Shown here: piece by piece, positions 45,704-53,963 of the stretch
How the letters are laid out: every line of letters starts with the position of its first letter
Position numbering within the stretch: the first letter of the stretch is position 1
Assembly (NCBI RefSeq): GCF_029255545.1
Contig: NZ_JANLJJ010000068.1
Location: 1 to 64,000 of the forward strand
Reading direction: 5' to 3'
DNA length: 64,000 bases
From: Ferrovibrio sp.
GTDB taxonomy: Bacteria; Pseudomonadota; Alphaproteobacteria; Ferrovibrionales; Ferrovibrionaceae
Made by a program: the position numbers and the translations under genes
Notes under the pieces: model-generated
The model's input: the letters and a program-made list of their open reading frames with translations, nothing else
Database searches by the model: none
What the model was told of the DNA's origin: nothing

Positions 45704-46456
45704 CTAGCCCAGCTCGATGCCCCAGAATTTCAGCACGCCGATGACCTCCTCCTTCGGATAGTGCAGGAACGTCGCGTTCTCAATATCGATCTTGATCTTC
45801 CGTTTGCGCTTGGCGATCTCGCGCGCGATCCGCCCGCTGAACGGCGCGGTGCCTGGCGGCAGCACACCGGGGCGATCAGGACTCGGCCAACTCTTCGGGT
45901 ACCCGTCAGGAATCCATCCAGACGTCACTTTGGCGGCCTGCTCGGCGACCGAGGGATGCTCGCAAGCCCATCCATAGAGATGGAAAGCGCAGACCCGGAG
46001 CATGGCTTTGATTTCCGGGAGCGTGTCGGTGAAGCCTTTCAACGGCGTGGGCAACCACACCATGTTGGCGACGCACGAGAAGTATCGCGGATCTTGCACG
46101 ACGCTGCTCTGCTGCGCGAACGACGGATCGTCGTATCCCCAGATATGGCAGACGGTCCAATTCTTGGGCTTGGGCGACGCCACGTCGAGGGCGGCCACCA
46201 GCGCTTGGAGCGCAGCGACGTTGCCTTCGAACTTCTCTGCGGTGACCCCGGTCGCCTTTCGGGTGTTGGTATAGCGGCGGGTCCATCCCGCATCGTAGAG
46301 CGGTCGTCCGCGAGCGGTGTGCGGCGCCCACACCGGCAAGCACCGAAATGTCTCCGGATTGACCCACCGCGCGGTTCGCTCGATCAGCTCCACGACCGCC
46401 GGGATATCGTCCCGCAGTGCCTCATTGCCGTCTGGTATGTAGAATCCGTCAGTCAC
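45704..46456 (-). CDS. Hypothetical protein with possible HNH-like core
   Basis: 250 residues from GTG 46456, which has GGAGG 10 nt upstream; an ATG at 46474 is the alternative. No family recognised with certainty. KNWTVCHIWGYDDPSF followed by YFSCVANMVWLPTPLKGFTD has the look of a His/Asn pair before a conserved Asn-rich helix, as in HNH-type nucleases. HPSVAEQAAKV and a C-terminal basic stretch (AKRKRKIKID) follow. It is transcribed against the backbone, 7 nt from the DUF2493 stop, so it may be an inserted cargo gene. Confidence 0.6.
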   Translation of the reverse strand: MTDGFYIPDGNEALRDDIPAVVELIERTARWVNPETFRCLPVWAPHTARGRPLYDAGWTRRYTNTRKATGVTAEKFEGNVAALQALVAALDVASPKPKNWTVCHIWGYDDPSFAQQSSVVQDPRYFSCVANMVWLPTPLKGFTDTLPEIKAMLRVCAFHLYGWACEHPSVAEQAAKVTSGWIPDGYPKSWPSPDRPGVLPPGTAPFSGRIAREIAKRKRKIKIDIENATFLHYPKEEVIGVLKFWGIELG

Positions 46457-46609
46457 TCTCCGCCGCCTCCTCATGTCATCTGCCCCGGCTGCACGAGGCG
46501 GATCACAATTCGGGCGTGAGTCCTGAGCGGCAGAGCTCTTCGAGGGATCATTCCTCTACCATCTCCGCGAAGCGATGCACCACCCCCCGCTTCCTTGCGC
46601 TGATCCTTG

Positions 46610-46748
46610 GTCCGGCCGAGGGCCTGGCGCCATCAACCCGTGAAGGGTCCGCTACGCGAGCGTGCGGCCTTGAGGCTTCGCCCCTGCGGTGATTGCGGCC
46701 CTTGGCCGGACACATCGGGCGCCTGTCGCGCGGGGGATGGTCCCCCGC
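46610..46748 (+). ncRNA. Structured leader before a small backbone gene
   Basis: GTCCGGCC (46610-46617) pairs with GGCCGGAC (46704-46711) and, after a 2x2 internal loop, GGGCC (46620-46624) with GGCCC (46697-46701), enclosing small hairpins such as CGCT-N4-AGCG. A second perfect hairpin, GCGGGGGA-TGG-TCCCCCGC, follows at 46730-46748. The element ends 22 nt before the start of the 55-residue gene. Confidence 0.55.
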
Positions 46749-46770
46749 CTCCAGAACAGGAGCCGGATCA

Positions 46771-46938
46771 ATGTCCCTCAACGATGCTCACGCCTTCGCC
46801 TTCAGCCTCGCCACAACGCTCATGGTCGCGATCGTGATCTTCAAAGCCGGCGACGGCACGATGAGCGTCATGCCGGCGTCCGAATACGACGGAGACGCCT
46901 CGGCGATCATCCGCGAAGTCGATCCATTCGCCCCCTGA
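46771..46938 (+). CDS. Small hypothetical backbone protein
   Basis: 55 residues. The N-terminal half is hydrophobic (FAFSLATTLMVAIVIF), likely one membrane-spanning helix; the C-terminal half is acidic (SEYDGDASAIIREVDPF). GGAG lies 7-10 nt before the ATG. The structured leader and the position in the backbone support a real gene, but no family is recognised. Confidence 0.6.
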   Translation: MSLNDAHAFAFSLATTLMVAIVIFKAGDGTMSVMPASEYDGDASAIIREVDPFAP

Positions 46939-47079
46939 GGGTAACGGTCCGCTCGGCCGAGCGGAAATCCGGACGGATTTCCGCTGCCGTCATCACTCAA
47001 CTTCGGCTATACTAACATTTGCGCCGTGGTGGTGGTGGAAGGCGCGACCGTAGACCTTCATCTTACGGAGCACACCACC

Positions 47080-47607
47080 ATGGTACTCGGCATTCTCTTG
47101 AGCATCACAGCCATCGGCGTCGTCTGCTGGCTGCTCTTCACCCTCGCTATCTACGCGCTGCCCTTCTTCGCGGGCATCACCGTCGGCATGTGGGCCTATG
47201 GCACTGGCGCGGGCTGGCCCGGCAGCATCGTCGTCGGGCTTCTCGCTGCCGGGCTGATGCTCGGCATCGGCCAGTTCCTCTTCGCCCTGGTGCGTCCGGT
47301 CTGGCTCCGGCTGACCATCGGACTTGTCTTCGCAGCACCGGCGGCCGTCGCCGGTTATCATGCCGTTCACGGTATCGCGAAGCACGCCATGCCTTCGGAG
47401 ACCTGGCAGGTCATTTTCTCCGTGATCGGCGCCATCGCCATCGGCGCGACGGCCTGGATTCGGATCGCGGGCGCCGAGCCCGCCCCGATCCGGGCAGAAC
47501 CTCGCTCGGGGCTGACATCCTCGCAACGTCGCGGCGGACCAGAGGCATATCGAAGCCGTCCTCAACATCGTGGAACAGGCAGGGATCGGGCGGCGATGGG
47601 CCGTTAG
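47080..47607 (+). CDS. Polytopic membrane protein
   Basis: 175 residues with four or five hydrophobic helices: ILLSITAIGVVCWLLF, AIYALPFFAGITVGMW, IVVGLLAAGLMLGIG, TIGLVFAAPAAVAGYH and VIFSVIGAIAIGATAW. The C-terminal ~40 residues are basic and cytoplasmic-looking. An ATG at 47026 is in frame, but CGGAG precedes the ATG at 47080. Small multi-pass proteins of this kind are common on these elements; function unknown. Confidence 0.7.
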   Translation: MVLGILLSITAIGVVCWLLFTLAIYALPFFAGITVGMWAYGTGAGWPGSIVVGLLAAGLMLGIGQFLFALVRPVWLRLTIGLVFAAPAAVAGYHAVHGIAKHAMPSETWQVIFSVIGAIAIGATAWIRIAGAEPAPIRAEPRSGLTSSQRRGGPEAYRSRPQHRGTGRDRAAMGR

Positions 47608-48086
47608 ATTCGGGCTGGGAGGCGGCAGCCGGTTGAGCAAGCTTGACCAGCGGGCGTCGATGGCTCGGCACATTGATGGTGCGGGAGCTTAGCGTTCTGA
47701 CCGAAAGTGTGGCGTGGGAACCGGTGCAGGCGCTGCGTCGAGACCGGGAGACAAGGACCGCCGGTGATAGTGCCGCGTATTCACCGGTACCGAGGGGGTC
47801 GCCACCGTCTCCATTGATCGGCTCTGCCTCGTCGAGCGCTCCAAAACGGCCTCTTCGATGGGTGTATCTGGCCGAAGGACGGCTTCGCCTCGATCGCCTA
47901 TGGCGCAACAGCGCCGTCAAGACTTTCTTCCCCTGCCGGCTGCGCCGTCATTCCTCGCGGGACAAGAAAGTCCCTCCTTTGCTGTCTGAAGCCCTGCGGG
48001 TGCGCCGTCGATCGCCTCCGGCCGGTCGATCACCATCGAGGCCGCAATGGTGCGGGCTCGAAAGACAGTGATCAAGGAGACTTCTC
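47608..48086 (+). other. Intergenic region with a hairpin before the first DUF736 gene
   Basis: No credible gene. One strong inverted repeat, GACTTTCTT (47921-47929) with AAGAAAGTC (47964-47972), and a weaker pairing of GATCG with CGATC near 48010-48035 lie in the second half, possibly another structured leader. The first half shows nothing recognisable; a 142-codon open frame across it has arginine/serine-rich shadow composition. Confidence 0.5.
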
Positions 48087-48413
48087 ATGGCGACCATCGG
48101 CACCTTCAAGAAGACCGGCTCGAACGAGTTCACCGGCGAAATCGTCACCCTCAGCGTCCAGACCAAGAACGTCCGCATCGTCCCCGACGCCCGCTCCACC
48201 GGCGAGAACGCTCCCAGCCACCGCGTCTTCGTCGGCCGAGCCGAGATCGGCGCCGCCTGGTCCAAGCGCTCCAACGAGGGCCGCGACTATCTCGGCCTGA
48301 AGCTGGACGACCCGAGCTTCAACGCTCCGATCTATGCCAACCTTTTCGACGACGAGGATGGCGACGGTTACAGCCTCATCTGGTCCCGGCCCAACCGCCG
48401 CAATGGCGACTGA
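48087..48413 (+). CDS. DUF736 family protein, first copy
   Basis: 108 residues. Diagnostic pattern: IGTFKKTGSNEFTGEIVTL at the N-terminus, SHRVFVGRAEIGAAW in the middle and LKLDDPSFNAPIYANLF near the end. DUF736 proteins are short, beta-rich and nearly confined to alphaproteobacterial plasmids and conjugative elements; the function is unknown. Start supported by AAGGAG upstream. A paralogue lies at 53624-53959. Confidence 0.9.
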   Translation: MATIGTFKKTGSNEFTGEIVTLSVQTKNVRIVPDARSTGENAPSHRVFVGRAEIGAAWSKRSNEGRDYLGLKLDDPSFNAPIYANLFDDEDGDGYSLIWSRPNRRNGD

Positions 48414-48422
48414 GCCATCATC

Positions 48423-48454
48423 GATGCCCCGTCCGGATTACCGGGCGGGGCATC
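48423..48454. terminator. Strong hairpin after DUF736
   Basis: GATGCCCCG-T-CCGG, loop ATTA, CCGG-G-CGGGGCATC: a near-perfect 14-bp stem 10 bp beyond the stop codon. There is no T-run, so termination would not be classical; transcript stabilisation is equally possible. Confidence 0.55.
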
Positions 48455-48591
48455 ACGCCGGTGGGAATCCGGTCCTGCAGGCGGCCGAAAGGTCCCGATC
48501 ATCACGGAAAAATGACTCCGCGCCTTTTCTCATGTACGAATCACTAGTTTACTAGGTGGCAGTATATTAGGGGAAACGGCGACCTCTCCGC

Positions 48592-48825
48592 ATGAGATTG
48601 CGGGAGCTTGTCGCCAGAAATTTGCGTCGACTGAGACACGCCAAGGGCCTGTCGCAGGAGGAACTTGCTGATCGTGCCGAGATCAATCGCAACTATGTCG
48701 GCATGCTTGAGCGGGAACAGCACGCCGCGACGATCGATATGCTGGAAAAGCTGGCCATCGTGCTGGACATCGATCCGGTCGCGTTTTTCGAACGGACCAA
48801 GCGGCAGAGCGCCGACGAAGATTGA
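48592..48825 (+). CDS. XRE-family helix-turn-helix regulator
   Basis: 77 residues, essentially a single cro/C1-type HTH domain: LVARNLRRLRHAKGLSQEEL then IDMLEKLAIVLDIDPVAFFE. Such short regulators commonly control transfer or excision of conjugative elements. Repeated CTAG motifs about 40-50 bp upstream (48544-48555) could be its operator. Confidence 0.88.
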   Translation: MRLRELVARNLRRLRHAKGLSQEELADRAEINRNYVGMLEREQHAATIDMLEKLAIVLDIDPVAFFERTKRQSADED

Positions 48826-48957
48826 TTGCACGACGCGTAGCGATGCCTCCGCTGCATCACGCGATGTCTATTCGCGCAGCTTACGACGGTTAGAAACTTC
48901 GTTAAAATCGACTCGGAACCGAATGGCTGTCGCCATTGATGTGTCGGGGGACCCATC

Positions 48958-49221
48958 GTGACCGCGCCGGATTTTCTCGATGAACCGCCTCAAAGCGCGA
49001 CGCTCACCGACTATGACATCCAGCATTTGAAGCTCTACTTGCGCCTCCTCGACGCCGACGCCGACGGAGCGGACTGGTGCGAAGTGGTTACCATTCTGTT
49101 CGGCATTGATCCCAGTGATGATCCCGAGCGCGCCCGGCACATCCATGAATGCCACCTCCTGCGCGCCCGATGGATGACCGAACACGGTTACCGCGACCTG
49201 CTTCGGCGCGGCCATCACTGA
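48958..49221 (+). CDS. DUF2285-type small protein
   Basis: 87 residues with GTG start. The pattern LKLYLRLLDADADGADWCEV, then ERARHIHECHLLRARWMTEH and GYRDLLRRG is that of short DUF2285-type proteins of these elements, which look like compact helical DNA-binding domains. The ribosome binding site GGGGGA lies just upstream. Function unknown; likely regulatory from its setting between two regulators. Confidence 0.75.
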   Translation: MTAPDFLDEPPQSATLTDYDIQHLKLYLRLLDADADGADWCEVVTILFGIDPSDDPERARHIHECHLLRARWMTEHGYRDLLRRGHH

Positions 49222-49341
49222 ACGGGTCCGCGATGCGCCGCAGCGATCACGCGGCGCTTTTTCCGGGTCTTCCCTGATCCAGCTCAACCGGGAATCGTAT
49301 CCGGCCCGGAGACATGAACCATGTGAGCCAGGAGGTAATCG

Positions 49342-50110
49342 ATGGCGCCGGACCCATCGCAGTGGCGAGCTTCGACCAGTTACGACTATTTCGACGATCT
49401 CGGCATTTCCGACCTGGCGTGGGAATGCTTACGCCGCAATGTCGATTACCAGCGCGACTATGCAAAAGCGTTGAAGGAGATGGATGACCCTGAGCAGGCG
49501 ACCGCGTCGTTCCGCCTGCGCTGGGGGTTGCAATTTCCCTGCCCACCCAAGCCACAGCGCCATCGAGGAGCCGGTTCACTGGACGACGGAGGCCGACCTT
49601 GGAAAGGTTCTGCTGATCGCGTCGCCATCCCTTGGCTCGGCCGGCGCACCACTGCCCGCGCTTGATCCGAACACAACGCACCGCAGCGCGCACGAACTCC
49701 ACGCAATCCATGGCGACGGCGCCGACGCAGTCCATGTCGTGCTGCTCGGCGGCATCGAACCCGACCAGCCGCTGGCCGCGGTCGTCCCCCTGGACACTGA
49801 TGCACCAGATCGGATCGAGGCCCTCTCGCGTCTTTGGGGCGGGCTCCAAGCGCCGCCTCCGCCCGCCGATCTGCGCGTGACGCTTCAGCGCCGGCAGCGT
49901 CTCCGTCACATGCTGCGGGCCTTCGACGGCCGCGCCTGCCGCGCGACCTATCGGGAGATCGCGGAGGTGATGTTCGGCGTGTCCCGCGTCGCCTCCGACT
50001 CCTGGAAAACATCGGCGCTTCGCGATTCCACAATTCGGCTCGTGCGCGATGGCCTCGCCATGGTCGATGGCGGCTATCGTGACCTGTTGCGTCGACGCAG
50101 ACGGCGCTGA
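49342..50110 (+). pseudogene. DUF6499/DUF2285 regulator split by a frameshift
   Basis: Two overlapping frames together make one family-typical protein. Frame one (49342-49539) gives SYDYFDDLGISDLAWECLRR and LRWGLQFP. Frame two then continues AHPSHSAIEEPVHW and ends in the DUF2285 domain (IAEVMFGVSRVASDSWKTSA, then GGYRDLLRRR). Deleting the single T at 49540 restores one open frame of about 255 codons. A sequencing error is possible; otherwise the gene is broken. Confidence 0.75.
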
Positions 50111-50243
50111 CAGCGCCCCTCGCAGGGGTGCGAAATAGCCCCCTCTATCTTCACCATCCCCCCAGACAGCAGCTCTTCGCCACCGTGGCCTTCGCCCGCC
50201 GCTGATCGCCAGCGGCCTCAACGAACGCCTCGGAGGCCCGATC

Positions 50244-50525
50244 ATGTCCGCCAACCTCGCCGGTTTGCCGCCGCGCTTTCTACGCACCCCTGAAGCCGCT
50301 CGTTTCTTAGGTCTCTCCGGCCGCACACTGGAAAAGCACCGGACCTACGGAACCGGCCCGGCGTATCGCAAGCTCGGCGGCCGTGTCGTCTACGCTATCG
50401 ACGACCTGCAGGCCTGGGCCGATCGGGGCGCCGTCACATCCACGTCGGATCCACGCGGCGCCGTCCTTCCCGCCAAGCGTCATGAACCGACGACGCTGGT
50501 CCAATCCGGCCGCCACGCGCGCTGA
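50244..50525 (+). CDS. AlpA/MerR-like helix-turn-helix protein
   Basis: 93 residues. RFLRTPEAARFLGLSGRTLE is an excisionase/AlpA-type winged HTH, followed by TYGTGPAYRKLGGRVVYAID. Proteins of this kind precede repA on many alphaproteobacterial elements and probably regulate replication or excision. The repA gene starts 11 nt after the stop. Confidence 0.85.
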   Translation: MSANLAGLPPRFLRTPEAARFLGLSGRTLEKHRTYGTGPAYRKLGGRVVYAIDDLQAWADRGAVTSTSDPRGAVLPAKRHEPTTLVQSGRHAR

Positions 50526-50536
50526 GACGTGCCGGC

Positions 50537-51415
50537 ATGTCGTCCCGCCACAGCACGGAACGCGAGCAGCTCGATCTTTTCCGGGCGCTGCCCGGCGACC
50601 TCGCGCCGCGAGATGCGCAGGACCTCATGGCCTATCCGTTCTTCTCGCTCGCCAAGTCGAAGCGCCTCGCGCCGATCGATTTCAAGGCGGGCTCGATCGT
50701 CATCCGCGTCGAAGCCGTCCCCGAGCATGGCATGGCGACCATCTGGGACGCGGACGTGCTGATCTGGGCGGCCTCCCAGATCGTCGAAGCGCGCGATGCC
50801 GGCCTACGCTCGTCGCGGCTCATGGGCACCACCCCGTATGAGATCCTGAACTTCATCGGCCGAGGCGTGTCGCTGCGCGACTACGACCGCCTCAAGGCCG
50901 CGCTCGACCGCCTACAGTCAACCACGGTCGCCACATCCATCCGCCAGCCCACGGAGCGGCGGATGCACCGCTTCTCGTGGATCAACGAGTGGAAAGAGAA
51001 AGCCGACAGCCGAGGGCGGCCCCTCGGCCTCGAGCTGATCGTGCCCGACTGGTTCTACGCCGCCGTCCTCGACGACGCGCTCGTGCTGACGATCGACCGC
51101 GCCTACTTCGATCTCACGGGCGGGCTCGAACGCTGGCTCTACCGGCTCGTGCGCAAGCATGGCGGCCGCCAGGAGTTCGGCTGGAGCTTCGACTTCATCC
51201 ACCTCCACGCCAAGTCCGGCTCGCTCTCACCGCTCAAGCACTTCGCCTACGACCTGCGCGACATCGTCCGCCGCCAGGCGCTGCCGGGCTACCGGCTGAC
51301 CATCGAGCAGCCGACCAGCGGCCCCGAACGCCTTTCCTTCGCCCCGACCGATCCGGCCCCGTTCGGGATGCCACGACGTCGCCGTTCCAACACTCACCCT
51401 GGGGATAAGCTGTGA
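50537..51415 (+). CDS. repA: Replication initiator protein A
   Basis: 292 residues. Recognised by YPFFSLAKSKRLAPIDF, IWDADVLIWAASQI, TPYEILNFIGRGVSLRDYDR and ALDRLQSTTVATSI, then FSWINEW and a winged-helix C-terminal half. This plasmid-type initiator binds iterons and may allow the excised element to replicate. Three iteron-like repeats lie just after its stop codon, and parA follows, so this is a plasmid-like replication and maintenance block. Confidence 0.9.
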   Translation: MSSRHSTEREQLDLFRALPGDLAPRDAQDLMAYPFFSLAKSKRLAPIDFKAGSIVIRVEAVPEHGMATIWDADVLIWAASQIVEARDAGLRSSRLMGTTPYEILNFIGRGVSLRDYDRLKAALDRLQSTTVATSIRQPTERRMHRFSWINEWKEKADSRGRPLGLELIVPDWFYAAVLDDALVLTIDRAYFDLTGGLERWLYRLVRKHGGRQEFGWSFDFIHLHAKSGSLSPLKHFAYDLRDIVRRQALPGYRLTIEQPTSGPERLSFAPTDPAPFGMPRRRRSNTHPGDKL

Positions 51416-51421
51416 ATTGCC

Positions 51422-51486
51422 TCGTGCTATCAGGGACCGCCCCTATCGTGCCATCGGGGACCCGGTCCTCGTGCTATCGGGGACCG
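51422..51486 (+). repeat. Three iterons, putative replication origin
   Basis: Three 18-bp copies start at 51422, 51446 and 51469 (spacing 24 and 23 bp): TCGTGCTATCAGGGACCG, TCGTGCCATCGGGGACCC and TCGTGCTATCGGGGACCG. They lie 6 bp after the repA stop, a usual position for initiator-binding iterons. Confidence 0.75.
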
Positions 51487-51544
51487 GAATCGCAGATTCC
51501 ACGCATTGAATCAAAAGCTTGCGGCACCCGTAACTTCTCTAACC

Positions 51545-51563
51545 AGAATTCCTACGGAATTCT
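51545..51563. promoter_or_regulatory. Perfect palindrome upstream of parA
   Basis: AGAATTCC-TAC-GGAATTCT, an 8-3-8 inverted repeat in a locally AT-richer stretch 64 bp before parA. Its position suits a ParA-locus operator or a centromere-like site. Confidence 0.5.
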
Positions 51564-51626
51564 TCTAACGGACGCCGCGTTTTGCCTGCCTGCGGATAAC
51601 CGCCGGCGAGCGGCCGGGAGCGCGTC

Positions 51627-52265
51627 ATGATTGTCGCGCTCCTCAACCAGAAGGGCGGCGTCGGCAAGACGACGCTCGCGCTGCACCTCGCCGGCGAATG
51701 GGCGCGACGCGGCCAGCGCGTCACCGTGATCGACGCGGACCCGCAAGGCTCTGCGCTCGACTGGTCACAGCAACGCGCGCGCGAGTGCCTGCCGCGCCTC
51801 TTCGGCGTCGTCGGCCTGGCGCGTGACACGCTCCACCGCGAAGCGCCGGAGCTGGCGCGCGACGCCGATCACATCGTCATCGACGGGCCGCCCCGCGTCG
51901 CCGGGCTGATGCGTTCCGCATTGCTCGCCGCCGATCTCGTCCTGATCCCGGTGCAGCCATCGCCATTCGACGGCTGGGCCTCGGCCGAGATGCTGGCGCT
52001 GCTCGGTGAGGCGCGCATCTATCGTCCGCAGCTCGCGGCCCGCTTCGTGTTGAACCGATGCGGCGCGCGAACCGTCATCGCCCGCGAAACGGCCGAGACG
52101 CTCGCCGATCACGACCCGCCGGTGCTGGCATCCACCATCGGCCAGCGCGTCGCCTTTGCCGATACCGCGCAGTCCGGACGCCTCGTGTCGGAGGTCGACG
52201 ACGAAAGCCCGGCCGCGCGCGAGATCGCCGCGCTGTGCGTCGAGATCGGAAGGCTCGGACCATGA
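51627..52265 (+). CDS. parA: ParA family partition ATPase
   Basis: 212 residues, the short ParA/MinD-type ATPase that moves DNA by forming ATP-dependent patterns on the nucleoid. The deviant Walker A is LNQKGGVGKTTLALH (residues 9-16), the switch region IDADPQGSALDW and IVIDGPPRVAGLMR, and LIPVQPSPFDGWASAEM follows. It overlaps the next gene by 4 nt (ATGA), so ParA and its small partner are co-translated. Confidence 0.93.
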   Translation: MIVALLNQKGGVGKTTLALHLAGEWARRGQRVTVIDADPQGSALDWSQQRARECLPRLFGVVGLARDTLHREAPELARDADHIVIDGPPRVAGLMRSALLAADLVLIPVQPSPFDGWASAEMLALLGEARIYRPQLAARFVLNRCGARTVIARETAETLADHDPPVLASTIGQRVAFADTAQSGRLVSEVDDESPAAREIAALCVEIGRLGP

Positions 52266-52516
52266 CCGGGCCGTCTCAGAAACGCGGCTTCGCCGCCCGC
52301 CCCGGTGATGCTGAGCACTGGATCAAGTCGTCGGCGGCGCCGCCTGCGCGCGACCCGGGCATCGCCGCGTTCTCGGCGCGATTGACCATCGACGTCACCT
52401 CCGAATTGCGCGGGCGCATCAAGATCGCGGCATTCCGGCGCGGCGTCACGGTCGCCGACATGCTGCGCGACCTGCTCGCGCGCGAATTTCCCCCGACCGA
52501 AGGAGACCCATCATGA
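52262..52516 (+). CDS. Small DNA-binding partner of ParA (ribbon-helix-helix-like)
   Basis: 84 residues. The C-terminal half (FSARLTIDVTSELRGRIKIA, then RRGVTVADMLRDLLAREF) has the strand-helix-helix spacing of ribbon-helix-helix proteins, like ParG-type partition partners. The N-terminal half is basic and flexible and may stimulate ParA. Coupled to parA by an ATGA overlap and to the DUF2840 gene by another 4-nt overlap. Confidence 0.83.
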   Translation: MTGPSQKRGFAARPGDAEHWIKSSAAPPARDPGIAAFSARLTIDVTSELRGRIKIAAFRRGVTVADMLRDLLAREFPPTEGDPS

Positions 52517-53034
52517 CCGGCACCGCGGCCTCGCGCGTGCGCAGCGGCCCGTCGCCGTCCGCGCTCGCGTCCGACCATCTGACTCATGTCGAACTGACCT
52601 GGATCGAGAAGAGGATCGAATACTGGATCCGGTTCGGAGACGACGTCCACGAACAGATTCTGGATCGCCGCCGGCGTGTCCTCTCCTACCAGCCGGGCAG
52701 CATCTTCGCGTTCGTCCGCTGGGCCTCCAACGACTTCGGCACGATCATCTCGCGCATCGACATCGTGCGCGCCGTCTCGTCGCGCCAACCCTATCACACG
52801 CTGCCGTTCGTGCGCCCTGGCGGCGACATCCTGCTCAAGCTCGAAGGCTGGCCGAAGGTCGAGCACGTACTCCAACTCATCGACGCCATCGAAGCGCGCA
52901 ACATCGATCCGGCAGCGGTCTCGCCCGATCATTGGCGGCACATCCACAACCGCCTGACGGCAGGCCACGAGCCTCGTGCCTACACGTTCGAGCAGCATCG
53001 GGCATTCCTGAAGCGCCGGAGTGCCGAGCCATGA
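52513..53034 (+). CDS. DUF2840 family protein
   Basis: 173 residues, recognised by LTHVELTWIEKRIEYWIRFG and SIFAFVRWASNDFGTIISRI, then LLKLEGWPKVEHVLQLIDAI. DUF2840 is found almost only in the parA-traF segment of alphaproteobacterial conjugative elements, with unknown function. It overlaps both neighbours by 4 nt. Confidence 0.9.
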   Translation: MTGTAASRVRSGPSPSALASDHLTHVELTWIEKRIEYWIRFGDDVHEQILDRRRRVLSYQPGSIFAFVRWASNDFGTIISRIDIVRAVSSRQPYHTLPFVRPGGDILLKLEGWPKVEHVLQLIDAIEARNIDPAAVSPDHWRHIHNRLTAGHEPRAYTFEQHRAFLKRRSAEP

Positions 53035-53576
53035 CCCGCTTCGGCTACGTCATGACGACGTATTTCGCCGTGATGCTGATCGGCGGCCTGTCGTTCATCC
53101 ACATTGCGCCGAAGCTGATTTGGAACGCCTCGGCCAGCACGCCGATCGGGCTCTATTCCATCGACCGATCACCGCGTCTCGAAGTGACTGACCTGGTCGC
53201 CGTGGCCGCTCCCGAACCGCTCGCCACGTTTCTCGCCGAGCGCGGCTACCTGCCGCGCGGCGTTCCACTGATGAAGCGCGTGGCGGGACTTCCGGGGCAG
53301 CATGTCTGCCGAACCGGCGCACGCATCTCCGTCGATGGCATCACGATGGGAGAGGCGCTGCGGCGTGACCGCCTCGGCCGCGATCTGCCGGTCTGGCAGG
53401 GCTGCCGGCGCATCGCGGACGGCGAGATCTTCCTCATGAACTGGTCCGTCCGCGACAGCCTCGACGGCCGCTACTTCGGTCCCATTCCTACCAGCTCGAT
53501 CATTGGCCGCGCGATGCCGGTGTGGACCGACGAAGACGACAGCGGCCACTTCGAATGGCGCGCCCAAACACGTTGA
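53031..53576 (+). CDS. traF: S26 family signal peptidase, TraF-like
   Basis: 181 residues. An N-terminal membrane helix (about 8-25) precedes WNASASTPIGLYSI with the catalytic Ser of the TraF-type SxPxGxY motif (about residue 36). The catalytic Lys is in PLMKRVAGLPG (about 82). In conjugation TraF processes the pilin precursor, supporting mating-pair formation. Its ATG lies in the ATGA overlap with the DUF2840 gene; an upstream ATG at 52932 is inside that gene and not used. Confidence 0.92.
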   Translation: MTRFGYVMTTYFAVMLIGGLSFIHIAPKLIWNASASTPIGLYSIDRSPRLEVTDLVAVAAPEPLATFLAERGYLPRGVPLMKRVAGLPGQHVCRTGARISVDGITMGEALRRDRLGRDLPVWQGCRRIADGEIFLMNWSVRDSLDGRYFGPIPTSSIIGRAMPVWTDEDDSGHFEWRAQTR

Positions 53577-53623
53577 GGGGCGCGCCGAACCTCTCCCTCA
53601 CAAGCAGCAGAAGGAACCTTCCC

Positions 53624-53959
53624 ATGCCACAGATCGGTCAGTTCACCCGCACGAAGTCCGGCTATTCCGGCCGCGTCCGCACGCTCACCCTCGACGCCGC
53701 GCTTTCTCTCTTTCCGGCCGAACCTTCCGACGCCGAAAACGCGCCGGACTACCGCGTCCATCTCGGCGACGAAGATGGCCCCGAGGTTGGCGCCGGCTGG
53801 AAGCGGACCGGCGAGAAGGCTGGCGAGTACGTCTCGCTGCTCCTCGACGATCCCGTCTTCGCGCAGCCAGTGCGCGCCAATCTGTTCCAATCCGGCGACG
53901 ATAAGACGACTTGGGGCCTCCACTGGAACCGTCCGCCGAAGCGCGGCGAGCGGGACTGA
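53624..53959 (+). CDS. DUF736 family protein, second copy
   Basis: 111 residues. IGQFTRTKSGYSGRVRTLTL, YRVHLGDEDGPEVGAGWKR and LLLDDPVFAQPVRANLFQ parallel the first copy at 48087-48413 throughout, but identity is moderate, so these are old paralogues rather than a recent duplication. AAGGAA lies before the ATG at 53624. Between the traF-like and transglycosylase genes, in the same operon. Confidence 0.9.
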   Translation: MPQIGQFTRTKSGYSGRVRTLTLDAALSLFPAEPSDAENAPDYRVHLGDEDGPEVGAGWKRTGEKAGEYVSLLLDDPVFAQPVRANLFQSGDDKTTWGLHWNRPPKRGERD

Positions 53960-53963
53960 GGCC

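Noticed and set aside
47643-48071. 142-codon open frame before the DUF736 gene
   Set aside because: Arg/Ser/Pro-rich composition of a wrong frame; overlaps a hairpin-bearing leader.
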